64,000 bases of DNA from Epiperipatus broadwayi (lineage: Eukaryota > Onychophora > Udeonychophora > Euonychophora > Peripatidae): assembly GCA_028023455.1 (NCBI GenBank), contig JAQFVV010000113.1:1351268-1415267 (forward strand), given 5' to 3'. The notes under the pieces were generated by a model. That model saw nothing but the letters and a program-made list of their open reading frames with translations, was not told the DNA's origin and searched no databases. Positions 1 to 10,440 of this stretch are shown here, in pieces (position 1 is the stretch's first letter; each line of letters starts with the position of its first letter). The position numbers were made by a program, and so were the translations under genes.

Positions 1-276
1 TATCTGCATGCTGATTTATTTATTTATAATTAAATAATGAATTAACACATTCTAATATACACAATTTGTAAATAAAAGCAATCCTCTGTTTACATAAACT
101 TGACTTATACAAATAATTCTTTGTACATACGAGGGGGAAAAAATCAAAAATATGATATTCAAATTACAATAGACCATGTTTTTGCATGGCTTATGTTATA
201 AAAAAACATTTTTGTAATATAATGTAGTGCATATTTTTATTTATTAAAAACCATTTTCATATTTTGTATTATGACT
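1..276. other. AT-rich sequence, nothing recognised
   Basis: AT-rich DNA without an open frame, RNA gene or repeat structure that I can identify. Confidence 0.5.
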
Positions 277-767
277 ATTGTAAATATAGGGAATTTAAGC
301 TCAGACTTTCAAGCAATATATATACATATCACATATATTGGTGATTATTTATCTTTCCTACATGTATGTGGTCATGTGTATCAGTGGGATGATATAGTAT
401 GGATAGTTCAAGGGTGCTTAAAAGTCTGAGTTCAAATCCCTCATATTTACAGTTAGGCTTCAGGTATGTGAAGAGTGCCTGTATTTCAAATATTTATACA
501 TTAAGCCTGCATCCTGCCCATTCCTCTTCTGTGTATTTAAATGGATAAGGTCCTATACATGAGGGATCAGAATGACTTGAGGTCAACATGGCATGGCAAT
601 AATATTGGAATCAGCTTGGGATTTGGGATTTCCATCATCAGATTTTCAATGGTATGAATGGTTGAAGAGTTGGAGGTTGGAGTGGATTGAAACCTGTCCA
701 TTAAAGTATGAAGATTTGCTATCTTAATAAAAAATAAGCATGGATTATATATGAGTGGGAGATGATA

Positions 768-812
768 ATCTGGACCAACTGATGAGTGCTGGTTTAGCAT
801 TAAATACATATA
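768..812 (+). ncRNA. Decayed hammerhead-ribozyme-like motif, family A
   Basis: CTGATGA at 779-785 is followed by a helix-II-like GTGCTG...AGCAT hairpin, but the GAAA box reads TAAA and the cleavage triplet is lost (ACATAT). It aligns base for base with the intact-core copy at 24.2 kb, so it is read as an inactive descendant. Confidence 0.5.
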
Positions 813-1225
813 TTGGTGATTATTTATCTTTTCTACATGTAAGTGGTCATGTGTATTAGTGATATGAGATAGTATGGATAGTCAAAGTCCGAGTTCAAAT
901 CCCCATATTTACAATTAGGCTCCAGGTATGTGTCTGTATTTCATATATTTACACATTAAAACTGCGTCATGCCCATTCCTCTTCTGTGTATTTAAATGGA
1001 TAAGGTCCTATACATGAGGGATCAGAATGACTTGAGGTCAACATGGCATGGCAATAATATTGGAATCAGCTTGGGATTTGGGATTTCCATCATCAGATTT
1101 TCAATGGTATGAATGGTTGAAGAGTTGAAGAGTTGGAGTGGATTGAAGCCTGTCCATTAAAGTATGAAGATTTGCTACCTTAATATAAACTGAGCACTGA
1201 TTATATATGTGTGTGGGAGATGATA

Positions 1226-1270
1226 ATCTGGACAAACTGATGAGTGCTGGTTTAGCATGAATACATATTG
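1226..1270 (+). ncRNA. Decayed hammerhead-ribozyme-like motif, family A
   Basis: CTGATGA at 1237-1243, then the GTGCTGGTTTAGCAT hairpin and GAA-T instead of GAAA. One base of the invariant box is missing and the expected GUC is ATA-like, so activity is unlikely. Confidence 0.5.
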
Positions 1271-1365
1271 GAGAATATTTATCTTTTCTACACATGTGAT
1301 CAAGTGTATCAGTGGTATGAGATAGTATGGGTAGTTGAAGAGTGCTTTAAAGTCTGAGTTCAAAT

Positions 1366-1498
1366 CCCCCATATAAATAATATTTGTCTAAATCGCGTGT
1401 TGTTAATAAATTGGTAATAATTGAAAGTTTGCTAATCTTTCACATGCGCAATTATCTCGCATGTGAAAGATTAGCAAACTTTCAATTATCCCCCATAT
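1366..1498. mobile_element. Foldback insertion in family A repeat, with TSD
   Basis: The array is interrupted by ~115 bp containing a perfect 32-bp inverted repeat (1417-1448 and 1458-1489) around a 9-bp loop. The flanks repeat CCCCCATAT (1366-1374 and 1490-1498), and removing the insert restores the repeat unit. This behaves as a small foldback or MITE-like insertion. The left ~40 bp are not part of the hairpin. Confidence 0.65.
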
Positions 1499-1555
1499 TT
1501 ACAATCAGGCTCGATGTATGTGAACAGTGCCTGTATTTCAATTATTATGGCTATT

Positions 1556-2829
1556 GGTAAATGTAGATCTGAAAGGAAAATCTGAATTTCATAAAATTTA
1601 ATTTACTCAAAAAGTGGACTAATTAGAAAACTGCATATAGTCAGAGCTGACTAAAATAACACTATGCATTGTGTTTGAAATTAACAATTTCAAAAAGTCA
1701 AAGTATTCAATTGATTTGGTTGTTGTGATGAAAACTTTTCATTTTCTTGCAGATTCTTCTTTTTTTTTTTTTTACTTCAACTTTATCAATGAATCATATC
1801 ACAAAATGACATATTTTAAACTTGGATATTAGTTTGTAATTTAAGCCTAATATAATAAATAATTAATTACTGTAGAATGTATTTTTAACAATAAATTAAT
1901 TTAAAAAAACAAATGGGTCTGAAATAATTAAAAAACAAAGTGGTTTTATATTAATAAGGATAAGTTTATTATTATTATTTTTTTATTAAAAACTTAACAA
2001 TTCTTTGTTTAATAATTAAATCACTGTCGGTTAGTCCATTTAATAAAAACAAATAAAAAAATAGGTTGCAGAATTTCTCCAATAATTATGATTTGCAAGT
2101 AAAAGATAATTTATTTTCTAAAAATCCAATCAAATAAAATAAACAAAAAAGAAACCCAAAAACTGAAGCCATCCAATTTTCCTATATATTTTTATTTCAA
2201 TGCAAATCTAACAATTGAGTGAAAATTTATGTTTGCAAAAGTCTGAAATAACAAAAGGTTTCTAATTTTTATAACAGAAAATACATTTGCTTGATAGTTT
2301 TAGAAGCTGTTATACAAAGTAAACATGCATGCACACACATCAAAATACATAGTCAAAAGACCTTTCCAAATATTTGACTAGACATGTTATATTTGTTTTA
2401 ATATTTATTTTTAAAAATAATATGGAGTATTAAACTATACGCAAGGATTTTTTATTTTATTTTTTTTCATTCATTTAATTTTTTTGTATTAAAGTAATTA
2501 TTTAACTTTACACTCTTTTCATATCTTAATGAAATATTCCAAAAATTTGAGTTGAGTCAAGCCATTATGAAAAGACATTTTTAAACCAAATGTATATATT
2601 CTAACTTAATATTTGCGTTAAAAATATCTTTTCATAGTGTTTTCCTGAAGTTTTGTGGTGATGATGTTTTAGTTGTATTTATATATTGTACTATTTCCAT
2701 AATCTAATATGAGTATTGAATGTCTTTAGAAAAATTTAACTTTATTTAAATATTCCAAATGCATTCAACTGTTAATAATAGCACACATGTTAGTATATGC
2801 AGAATGTTTCGAGAAGTATTATTCTCCCC
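1556..2829. other. AT-rich intergenic DNA
   Basis: Only homopolymer-rich AT sequence; no gene, structured RNA or repeat recognised. Confidence 0.5.
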
Positions 2830-2962
2830 TCTTATTCAGGTATTGCTGGTCTGATCAGTGACAATGATAGCATGGGGATCAAACCTGGATCTTAGATTCT
2901 TTGAGTATTGAATTTTTAAGGTAACACCTCTAAGCAACTGAGCCATCCTGCCAAAGGCAACA
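2830..2962 (-). mobile_element. tRNA-derived SINE-like element (type 2)
   Basis: On the minus strand the sequence starts with GGCAGGATGGCTCAGTTGC, resembling a tRNA 5' end and pol III A box (around 2934-2945). It later has GGTTTGATCCCC, a good B box (2874-2885). The long spacing between boxes suggests a tRNA with a long variable arm (Leu or Ser type). A non-tRNA tail follows toward 2830. It differs from the six short SINEs elsewhere in this window. Confidence 0.6.
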
Positions 2963-2964
2963 AT

Positions 2965-3195
2965 CAGTAGAAATTTCATATACCTATCTATGAGATTCCT
3001 TCTGATTTCTCCATTTTTTCTAACAGCAAAGTTGATTAGTGGTTTCCATACATTATGTATAGTCACACTAGATTGATTGGTGGTATTGTCATGTGAGCTG
3101 GTTCTTTAAATTTTCTTCTTTGAATCTTCTTCTCTATCCAATATTTTTGTATTTTCCCAATGGAACATATGTTTATTGATACATACTGAAGCAGT
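2965..3195 (-). pseudogene. PLE GIY-YIG endonuclease C-terminal fragment
   Basis: Reading the minus strand downward from 3195, the peptide HWENTKILDREEDSKKK is followed by a stop, then an NVWKPLI-type segment. The WENTKIL..E...KRKIKEA pattern followed by an NIW/NVW-type tail is typical of the region just after the GIY-YIG nuclease at the C terminus of Penelope-like element proteins. No reverse transcriptase is present, so this is a 5'-truncated, decayed fragment. It abuts the SINE at 2830-2962. Confidence 0.65.
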
Positions 3196-3199
3196 TGGA

Positions 3200-5795
3200 T
3201 CTGAGTTCGATCCTAGCTTCATGACATCTAGCCATAAACCCACTTCAAACCCTAGTACTAACCTTAAATTTCCAATGCAATGGGGCTTTATACATTCAGT
3301 CCACGCTAATTTCCATAAAGAAAAACTTATTTTATAAATGTGTATTAAAATTAATTCTTTTGAGTTTAAATTAATCAATGCTATTAATAAATTCATGATA
3401 AAATTATTCATGAATTTATATATATTACAAATGTGTGGATTGTGCATATATATTTATAAATATTTAAATATATATAATTGTTCGAAAGTTTCATTGCGTC
3501 AGGAATGTTTTGATTTTACTTTAAATAATTTGTTAAAATTTTTAGTGATTAAAAGCTACATTCTTTCGATAAGCTTTCAGATTTTCCCTTTCCAAAACAA
3601 TGGTTAAAGTTTTATTAATTAAAAAAAAATATAAGTATTTAAAATGTAAGGATTTCCTAATTAAAATCATTTTTCTGATTTTAAGAATTCATTTTCTAAT
3701 TAGAAAATGAATTTGAAAATGAGTTTGAAAGCCTTATCGAAGGAATGTATCTAAAAACAACTAGTAGATTTTGTGAGATTGATAATGAAAGAAGCGCTAG
3801 CCCGAATGCATCAGATACAGTATATATAGCTCTGAAAAGTTTAGAGCGGGAGGAAGTCATCTTTGTTGCAGAAAGTGCCAAAATTCTGTGCGTTTCAAAA
3901 TTATAAATTTAAATAGTGCTTCGAACATGGCGAAGGGCTAAAATGTCAGGAATCTGGCTACGGTTCCTGAAGTCCCCTAAAAATCTTCAATGAAGCTGCT
4001 AAATTCTTTCCAGACAAATCATGCTGCCAAAATCAAATAAAATGCTGTTCAAGTAATCGATCAAATGCGTGCCTACATTTTACCAACCCGGACATGTAAA
4101 CTAAGGGAACCAGCCCTGGAAGAAATGGGTAATATATTTCCATAATGAACCTTAAACTTTCTGGCCAGTTTCCGAACTTTACTTTACACTCCCTTTAAGA
4201 GCTCTTTTCATTCTTTAATGTAATAATCTCTGTGTAAAACCTTTTATTTATGCTATTTTAAATTATATAAATTCTCTCAATCTCTAGTCTTTAAATTTAA
4301 CTTTCCTTCCTTACTATGGCGGTTCATTTATTATATTATATATATTTATTGTGTGATTTATTAATGTTGTTTATGTTTAATTATATGCCAATAATCCTTC
4401 GACTCGATGAGCTCCTTTGTTCCATTTGCTTTGTGCAAATGTATAATATTAAGTCTGATAATAATTCTCGCCCATTAGAACTAGATTTATATAGTTCTAT
4501 CAATCATCGAGTCGAAAGAAATTATTAAATGTTTGTTATTTTTATAATTGGCTAATAATAAATTATTAGCTCCATTTCCAACCTATGTCCCCAGCTCCTA
4601 TCTAATTTACAAATGTTTATATATCCACATATTTTGCAAAAAGGGTCGATAAAGGAATCAATCAAATATATTCTAATTCAAATTTCAGTTACTTGCTATT
4701 TAGATTCAGGAAGGGCACGATGTTTGGGGCATGATTCATATAATTTTATAATGCTTTAAAATAATTTTACTTAAAAGCTCGTTTGACTTTAATAATTTGA
4801 TCAGGTCATCACATAGAGCATTCTTTATATAAATGGGTTTTATTCATTAACCATGATGATTACCAAGTCATCATTTTTCCGAATGTTGCTGACGCGAGCC
4901 ATCTCCTGTTTCATAGGCTTGTTCTTGGTGATATTATTATTACTTTAATTCCATAGGAAGAAAGCACTTCCTCATTTGCTCATATTATAATTGGAACACC
5001 AAAGGTTCGTGGCTATGACCCGGCCTGGTTTTCCCCCGTGTTTCACATCTCCTCATAGGACATTAAAGACTTGTAAAACACAAGCTGCCCTCCTTCTTAA
5101 ATCACCGGCAAGCCATTATCTTTCATATTCATTTTTTTTATAGCTCATAAGACGTCAGTACCGTTTACTTCTCAGTTCCAGTAAAGCCCACTCTAATGCT
5201 CGTAAATCATGATGAATTGATTTCAATTAAAGTCGAACAACTTCTCAGTTATTTCAAATTAAATAAGTTTTCTAATAAAGGTTAAAGTTATGCCCTAAAT
5301 ATGCATCTTGCTTTTCATGAATGGATTTGCGAATGTGAAAATAAATCTCACATTCTTCTGTATAAAATAAGAATCATAATTTCCTTTACAACTGAATATC
5401 TTTATCTGCCTTTAGTTTCTTGTTGGGGGCATAGACATAGAATTCCATAATATTGCGTAATACTAATTGGCATATAATAAGGACCACCACTCTTATTATA
5501 ATTATAAACTATGTTAAAGGCTAGAGGTGATTAATATAATCTCATTTAAAATTCAAACAAAACTATTACTATTATTATTAAATATTTTATAAACACACTT
5601 GGTTTCTTATTTCTTAATTCTCTTATTCAATAATTATTTTCATGTTAATGGTCACTGTCTGTGTTGGCAATCTGAACATATACATATGATTCGATTTAAA
5701 ATTATCTTAAATTTATTATCCGATATTAGTATCAGTTCAGGGGTCTCTAATCCTCACCAACCATTGAGCTAGTTTCTTGGTGCATAGCACTGTGC
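3200..5795. other. Intergenic region without identifiable gene
   Basis: Longest ORF is 70-90 codons with no recognisable domain. About 3.7-5.2 kb is less repetitive and less AT-biased than its surroundings (for example around 3900-4150 and 4880-5200). It could hold unique sequence or an unrecognised relic, but I see no splice-consistent coding pattern. Confidence 0.4.
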
Positions 5796-5796
5796 C

Positions 5797-6030
5797 GTCG
5801 ATTTAGATTTCTACTAATCTGAGCTGGTGAGTTGGGTTTGAATTCAGTTTGAACCACCTGAGTTTGGATCCGACTTGCAGTTTAGATGGTGGGTTTTTCA
5901 ACTGGTACAATACATGGTCTGCTACCTTAGATTCATCTATTTTCTCTCTTCTAATCATCAGTATGTGTTCTTGCAAGCACTTTTCAATGGGATGACTGGT
6001 CTTACCAATATACATTCTTCCATATTAGAT
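5797..6030 (-). pseudogene. PLE GIY-YIG nuclease fragment
   Basis: The minus-strand frame begins YGRMYIGKTSHPIEKCLQEH, which fits the GIY-YIG core: Y-I-G-K-T, then a conserved basic residue and a H in the first helix. It continues KVADHV, as in PLE nuclease domains. A stop precedes the Y-G-R-M, and similarity fades downstream. It is an isolated fragment without RT, a few hundred bp from the 6.1-6.6 kb palindrome. Confidence 0.6.
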
Positions 6031-6130
6031 GATGGAAATAGTCCAACATATAAATACAAACTTTTCATAGTGGCTTGACTCAGCTCAAGTTTTTGGGGTA
6101 TTTTTTGATATTAAAATTTTTACTTTAAAT

Positions 6131-6610
6131 TAATCTAATGCACATGTGCTTTGTTAACTATAAATGAATACTCTCATTTTTTCCAAATACAAGATCTTTG
6201 TGAAAAGATAGGATGAATCCATCTATCCTTTCAACCCAAACGTTTTAAGTATGGGAAAATCTTAAGTATTTGGAAATGAGAGTATGAAGATATTAACAAT
6301 CACTTTAAATTACCTTTACTATGTCTGAATGAATGACGCTTGCGAAATTTATTAGAATTTATGATACGTCATTCTTAGTAAATTTCACAAGCATCATTTA
6401 TTCAGACATAGTAAAGGTAATTTAAAGTGATTGTTAATATCTTCACACTCTCATTTCCAAATACTTAAGATTTGCCAATACTTAAAATGTTTGGGTTGAA
6501 AGGATAGATGGATTCATCCTATGTTTTCACAAAGACTTTATCTTGTGTTTGGAAAAAATGAGAGTACTCATTTATAGTTAAATCCACAAAGTGCATATGC
6601 ATTAGCTTAA
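6131..6610. repeat. ~480-bp near-perfect palindrome (foldback)
   Basis: Left arm 6131-~6357 is the reverse complement of right arm ~6372-6610, with a hinge of roughly 15 bp. The outer ends match as TAATCTAATGCAC against TGCATTAGCTTAA, and the inner halves match through GTCTGAAT. Scattered single differences show the arms have diverged somewhat. There is no coding potential. It may be a foldback element or an inverted dimer of a PLE-type tail. Confidence 0.85.
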
Positions 6611-7130
6611 TGCTAATTATTATTACAGTTTAAAAAACATTGCGCTACATAAAATAAATATCTTATTTAAATTAATATAAAATCTTATGATTTGTTGCTT
6701 AGGCAGTCTTGTGATAGTCAACATATAAATGATAAATTGAGAACGATCACCCAAATCAAGAGTTTCTCTTTCTCTCTCTCTCATATATATATATAAAATA
6801 AAATAACGTGTCTGTTGAAAAAAATTATAACCATAAGATTAAGTGATTAACTGAAAATACTTCTGTGAATTAAAATGTTTTTTTATAATACATTATTACC
6901 ATTATATATATATATATACTTTAATTGATGATATTTGATTTAGAAATCTTTAACCCTAATGTTTATTATTGCACCTTTACATATTATACATATATACAAA
7001 ATAAGTTTAATAAATAAATTTCCTATTTTAATGTGATAAAATTTTTGTTGTAAAAGTAGTTATATCCAATTCAAATCTCAAACATATATATATACATTAA
7101 AAGCCTAAAGTTAAACTAGTCAATAAAATA
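6611..7130. other. AT-rich intergenic DNA with short (TA)n and (TC)n runs
   Basis: Contains short (TC)n and (TA)n runs near 6770-6800 and 6903-6920; otherwise nothing recognised. Confidence 0.5.
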
Positions 7131-7417
7131 ATCAAAATTACAACAAATTCACAACTCAACCAGGCTAGCCAAAGAAAATAAACTCTAAAACATAACCAAT
7201 GGTTTCACTGCTACAAGCAGACTTCTCAAGTATAAACTACAAGATAACAACATTAATACTAAATAATACCCACAATTCCACTTACATCCCATACACCCTT
7301 AATATTAAAAGAACTTTTAAATAAGTTAATTGCTTCAGAATCATAAAATGTTAATAATAACAATTTTTACTTTTTTTTATTTCATTTCTCTCAAAAAAGA
7401 CAACCTTACCCTAATCA
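7131..7417 (-). pseudogene. PLE 3' tail, inverted copy (left arm)
   Basis: The reverse complement reads GKVVFFERNEIKK and NLFKSSFNIKGVWDV, the C-terminal tail of a PLE GIY-YIG protein, with stops. It then continues into a 3' untranslated part ending near ATCAAAATTA at 7131. It is the reverse complement of 7567-7847. The copy is truncated inside the GIY-YIG domain, so the two members of the pair have different 5' ends. Confidence 0.65.
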
Positions 7418-7847
7418 ATACTAATAGTTTGTAAGAAGGTATATGTAGGTCAGAGTAGTTTGAGCTTAAATAAAAGAATAAAAGTACATAAAAGTAGGAT
7501 TAGAAAAAAATATCTTAGTTGTGCTTTATATATCCATGAAGAAGATACAGGCCACACTATTAATTTTGATGAGGGTAAGGTTGTCTTCTTTGAGAGAAAA
7601 TGAAATAAAAAGAATAAAAATATTTTTATTATTAAAAACATTTATGACTCTAAAGGAATTAATTTATTTAAAAGGTCTTTCAATATTAAAGGTGTATGGA
7701 ATGTAATTAGAATTGTGGATAATGCTTTGTATAAATGTTATTATCTTGTAGTCCTTTACCACTTGAGAAGTTTGCTTGTAGCAGTGTTGGGTTTTAGAGT
7801 TTATTTTGACTAGTCTGGTTGAGTTGTGAATATGATATAATTTTGAT
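7418..7847 (+). pseudogene. PLE GIY-YIG nuclease and 3' tail (right arm)
   Basis: One plus-strand frame reads CKKVYVGQSSLSLNKRI, then KVHKSRI, then EEDTGHTINFDEGKVVFFERK up to an in-frame TGA. It continues beyond with GINLFKRSFNIKGVWNV. These match the GIY-YIG motif (Y-V-G), the following R/K and H, the TGHTI-F block and the NIKGVWN tail of Penelope-like elements. It lacks the RT. Bases 7567-7847 pair with the left arm; 7418-7566 is the unpaired extra 5' part. Confidence 0.75.
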
Positions 7848-7859
7848 TATATATATATA

Positions 7860-7968
7860 TTATTACTTTTTGGGTTAAATCGTGTATTATTTTCCATTAT
7901 GTACAGATATTTCGATGAACTAGCATCCACCATTGTCAATACACAGTTTAGCCCAAAAAGTAATAATT
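7860..7968 (-). repeat. Foldback with hammerhead-like apex, decayed
   Basis: Inverted arms of ~30 bp (7860-7891 and 7938-7968) share ATTATTACTTTTTGGG. On the minus strand the apex holds GATG-CTAGTT-CATC (a helix-II-like hairpin), then GAAA, TATC and TGT. The TGT can pair with ACA upstream of an ATGGTGG that stands where CUGAUGA would be. The layout fits a mutated hammerhead, but the first invariant box is badly degraded. Confidence 0.35.
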
Positions 7969-8000
7969 TATCTATTATCATACAACCGTAAAAACATTAA

Positions 8001-8002
<2 letters not shown>

Positions 8003-8044
<42 letters not shown>

Positions 8045-8063
8045 TATATATATTAAAGAAAGC

Positions 8064-8145
<82 letters not shown>

Positions 8146-8166
8146 TATATATATTAAAGAAAGCAA
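8003..8166. repeat. (TAA)n microsatellite, two blocks
   Basis: Two (ATA/TAA)n tracts at ~8003-8043 and ~8066-8143, each followed by a copy of TATATATTAAAGAAAGCAAT. The unit 'tract plus flank' was therefore duplicated. Long Asn- or Ile-rich ORFs here are artefacts of the repeat. Confidence 0.9.
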
Positions 8167-9595
8167 TATAATTTACAAACACTACAATTTTGTCTCAATA
8201 GCAGTTTTAATTGTTAATAATTATAATTATTCTTGCACTGCTCTTTATAGATGTTAATTACCTGAAAGACTATGATGAGCTTGTATTATAATTATCAAAT
8301 GTGAAATAAGCTATAAACATAAAAATATCTGTCAGTTAATTATATGCAATTTCAAAATATAGAGAGGGAAACATGCAACAGAAAAATCATGAAGTTCATT
8401 TTGCATATTGAACAAAGAAATTATTTTTTGTTTGTGTAAATTATGAGTACTTTCTAAAAATATAGTCCCAATATTCTGAAATAATCACAAATGCATTTAT
8501 TACCATTACATTTAAATTCATTTGACTGTGAACTTACATTTATATTAATAAAATTATTTTTATGTGTTCATTAAATATATAACCCGAAATTACAACAAAT
8601 AATTTTATTAGATTCAAGTTTTTCTGTGACAACATCTATCTGTAATATATTAATCAATAATGCAAAAGCACCTTTCAAGTTAGTTTATAGTTTGATGTCA
8701 TTCTAATTTATATCTATTGTAAATGGGGAAGTTTTCTTATTGACTGCTCCACACATTGGATATGCCAAATCTGTAACAATATAAATGGGCCAACTGAAAT
8801 GAATAAGATCAAACAAATTGAGAAATTGAAAATCTGTAACAGTATAAATTTGAGTGATAATTTTATCTAAGCCTTACAAATAAAGTAAGCTAACATATAT
8901 ACTGGAATAAAGTCAAAATCTATTAATAATATGTATTTATTAAGCAAATAATAACTTGACTGGATGCCAAAATTATAATAAACACAATAAACAATAGTTT
9001 ATTTAAAATGTATAGCAGATTATATTAAGTAATATTTTATACTAGAATTAATTTACAAAGTAACCTTTTTACATTATGCATTAAAATTTATAATAGTGTG
9101 AAATGATAAAATAAAGTCACTTAAATTTGACAATTATATAGGAAGCTTGTATCTATAATTTATTGACTAGTTCTTTATGTTTGAATAACACTAATAACTC
9201 ATTTTATTGAATCCTAATAAGTTAAAATATCAATAATACTTTAATAAATATGAAGATCAAAATGTAATGTAAAATGATAATTTACTTATACCCAAATAAT
9301 CAATTAATATTTATGAAACCATAAGATTCACCTTTGATAATTGCTAGATTCTGATAAAGCATAAAATCTATTACTTGCTAGTTAAACTTCAAATGTTTAT
9401 GATTGCATAAAGACTTTGAATTATTATTGTTATATCATGTATTTAATAAATTAAACAGATATGTTCATTCAAGTTTAATAAATATAATAAATAATTTTAT
9501 TTATAAAATAAATGAAATTTATATAATAATTAAAATAAGACGTTAATTAATATATTCACTACTCTAAAATAGTTTATTATCCTTATTATTGTTTC
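8167..9595. other. AT-rich intergenic DNA
   Basis: No ORF over 60 codons, no inverted repeat and no known element seen. Confidence 0.5.
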
Positions 9596-9720
9596 AACTA
9601 TAATATGTCAAGCTTTGGTGGTCGAGAGGTCAGAACAACTGCCTTACAAGTAGTTGTCCCGGGTTAGTGGGTTTGCTTCCTGGCCGATGCTATGACACAT
9701 GAGAAAAAAAAACTATAATA
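9596..9720 (+). mobile_element. tRNA-derived SINE (type 1) with perfect TSD
   Basis: A ~105-bp body (9606-9710) begins TGTCAAGCTTTGGTGGTCG. It has a tRNA-like A box (TGGTCGAGAGG) and a diverged B box region, ends TGCTATGACACATGAG, and carries an A tail. Both flanks carry AACTATAATA (9596-9605 and 9711-9720), as expected for LINE-mediated retroposition. Five relatives occur in this window. Confidence 0.85.
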
Positions 9721-10152
9721 AGATGCTAAGACAGGACACATATATTCACCACAAAAAATATTTACCTATATTGTCGTCATTAAACAATACATATTAAATA
9801 TATATATAAAATACTAATCTGTCCTAGTTTGCTTATTGATTACTCAAGTTACAAGTAAAATAATTTATTTATTTTAGTTGTTCTTCACATACATATATAT
9901 TGTTTATCCCAAATAATAATCAATCATTTACTTTACTTATAATTCAATTTTATATTTAAGATCAGATGCTAACTGAATGAAAGCAGTTATTAAAATAAAA
10001 ATTTACTATAATTATTTAAATTCTTACTTTGAAGTTATTAAAAAAAAATTTCTGGTTACTTATAAATGTATATGTATCATATTTATACATGTACATACTT
10101 TAAATGATCTTAAAATAATAGTATAATACAAGTAACAATTAAATGGCTAAAG
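9721..10152. other. AT-rich intergenic DNA
   Basis: Nothing recognised. Confidence 0.5.
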
Positions 10153-10438
10153 CAGGTAAAAATCTCCATATAATAGTGCCATTCAATGCAAGCCAAAGTA
10201 ATCAATGGATGCCAGAAGACTTATGCATAAAATCCCTATATCCCCAGACTAGTTTCTAACTTGTGGCCTTCATCAGTGAGGATATTGCATGAGTAGGCAT
10301 TAGATAGGGATTTTATGCACAAGCCTTCTGGAATCTATTGATTACTCTAGTTTGCACTAAGTGGCACTACTGTATGGAGAGTTTTGCCTGTTTTAATAAC
10401 AGTTATGTGAAAGCATCAGAAATGGTGATCATGTGATG
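10153..10438. repeat. Family B palindromic element with hammerhead at the apex
   Basis: The left arm (10153-10246) and right arm (10277-10390) are reverse complements over most of their length. Shared landmarks are AGTAATCAATGGATGCCAG, GCATAAAATCCCTAT and a GGCAAAACTCTCCAT-type end. The left arm lacks ~19 bp present in the right. Bases 10391-10438 (AATGGTGATCATG region) also belong to the family, because they recur at 37.3, 22.3 and 60.7 kb. The 30 bp between the arms is the core of a hammerhead ribozyme, so the arms form an extended helix I. Confidence 0.8.
10238..10285 (-). ncRNA. Hammerhead ribozyme (type I layout, minimal helix III)
   Basis: Minus strand 5' to 3': helix I strand AUAUCCUCA (10285-10277), CUGAUGA (10276-10270), helix II AGGCCACAAGUUA (10269-10257), GAAA (10256-10253), CUAGUC (10252-10247), helix I strand UGGGGAUAU (10246-10238). 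The two helix I strands pair over 9 bp with one G-U. All invariant core bases are present and the triplet is GUC, so cleavage would fall after 10247. Helix III is only two pairs (A-U, C-G) with a 2-nt loop, like the minimal hammerheads reported in PLEs. Helix II is weak here (two G-U pairs); sibling copies read GCC and pair better. Self-cleavage is plausible but unproven. Confidence 0.72.
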
Positions 10439-10440
10439 AT

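Larger units (their letters stand above)
277..1555 (+). repeat. Family A tandem repeat (period ~460 bp) with hammerhead-like cores
   Basis: About two and a half tandem units. Recurrent landmarks are a segment ending in CTGATGAGTGCTGG, then ATTGGTGATTATTTATC, a GTCTGAGTTCAAATCCC block, and a block with GACTTGAGGTCAACATGGC. The CTGATGA boxes start at 779 and 1237, giving a period near 460 bp. Bases 277-314 are a piece of the same unit in inverted orientation, so the array starts with a small inversion hinge near 315. The ORFs across it are incidental and none is conserved between units. Related units lie at 24.1-25.4 kb. The family resembles PLE pseudo-LTRs or retrozymes, which also carry hammerheads in tandem units. 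Confidence 0.8.

Noticed and set aside
3338-3607. 89-codon plus ORF
   Set aside because: Ile/Asn/Phe/Lys-rich by AT composition, no motif; not supported as a gene.
7933-8182. Asn/Ile/Leu/Tyr-rich ORFs on both strands
   Set aside because: Pure products of the (TAA)n microsatellite; the same holds at 45918-46154 and 63561-63888.
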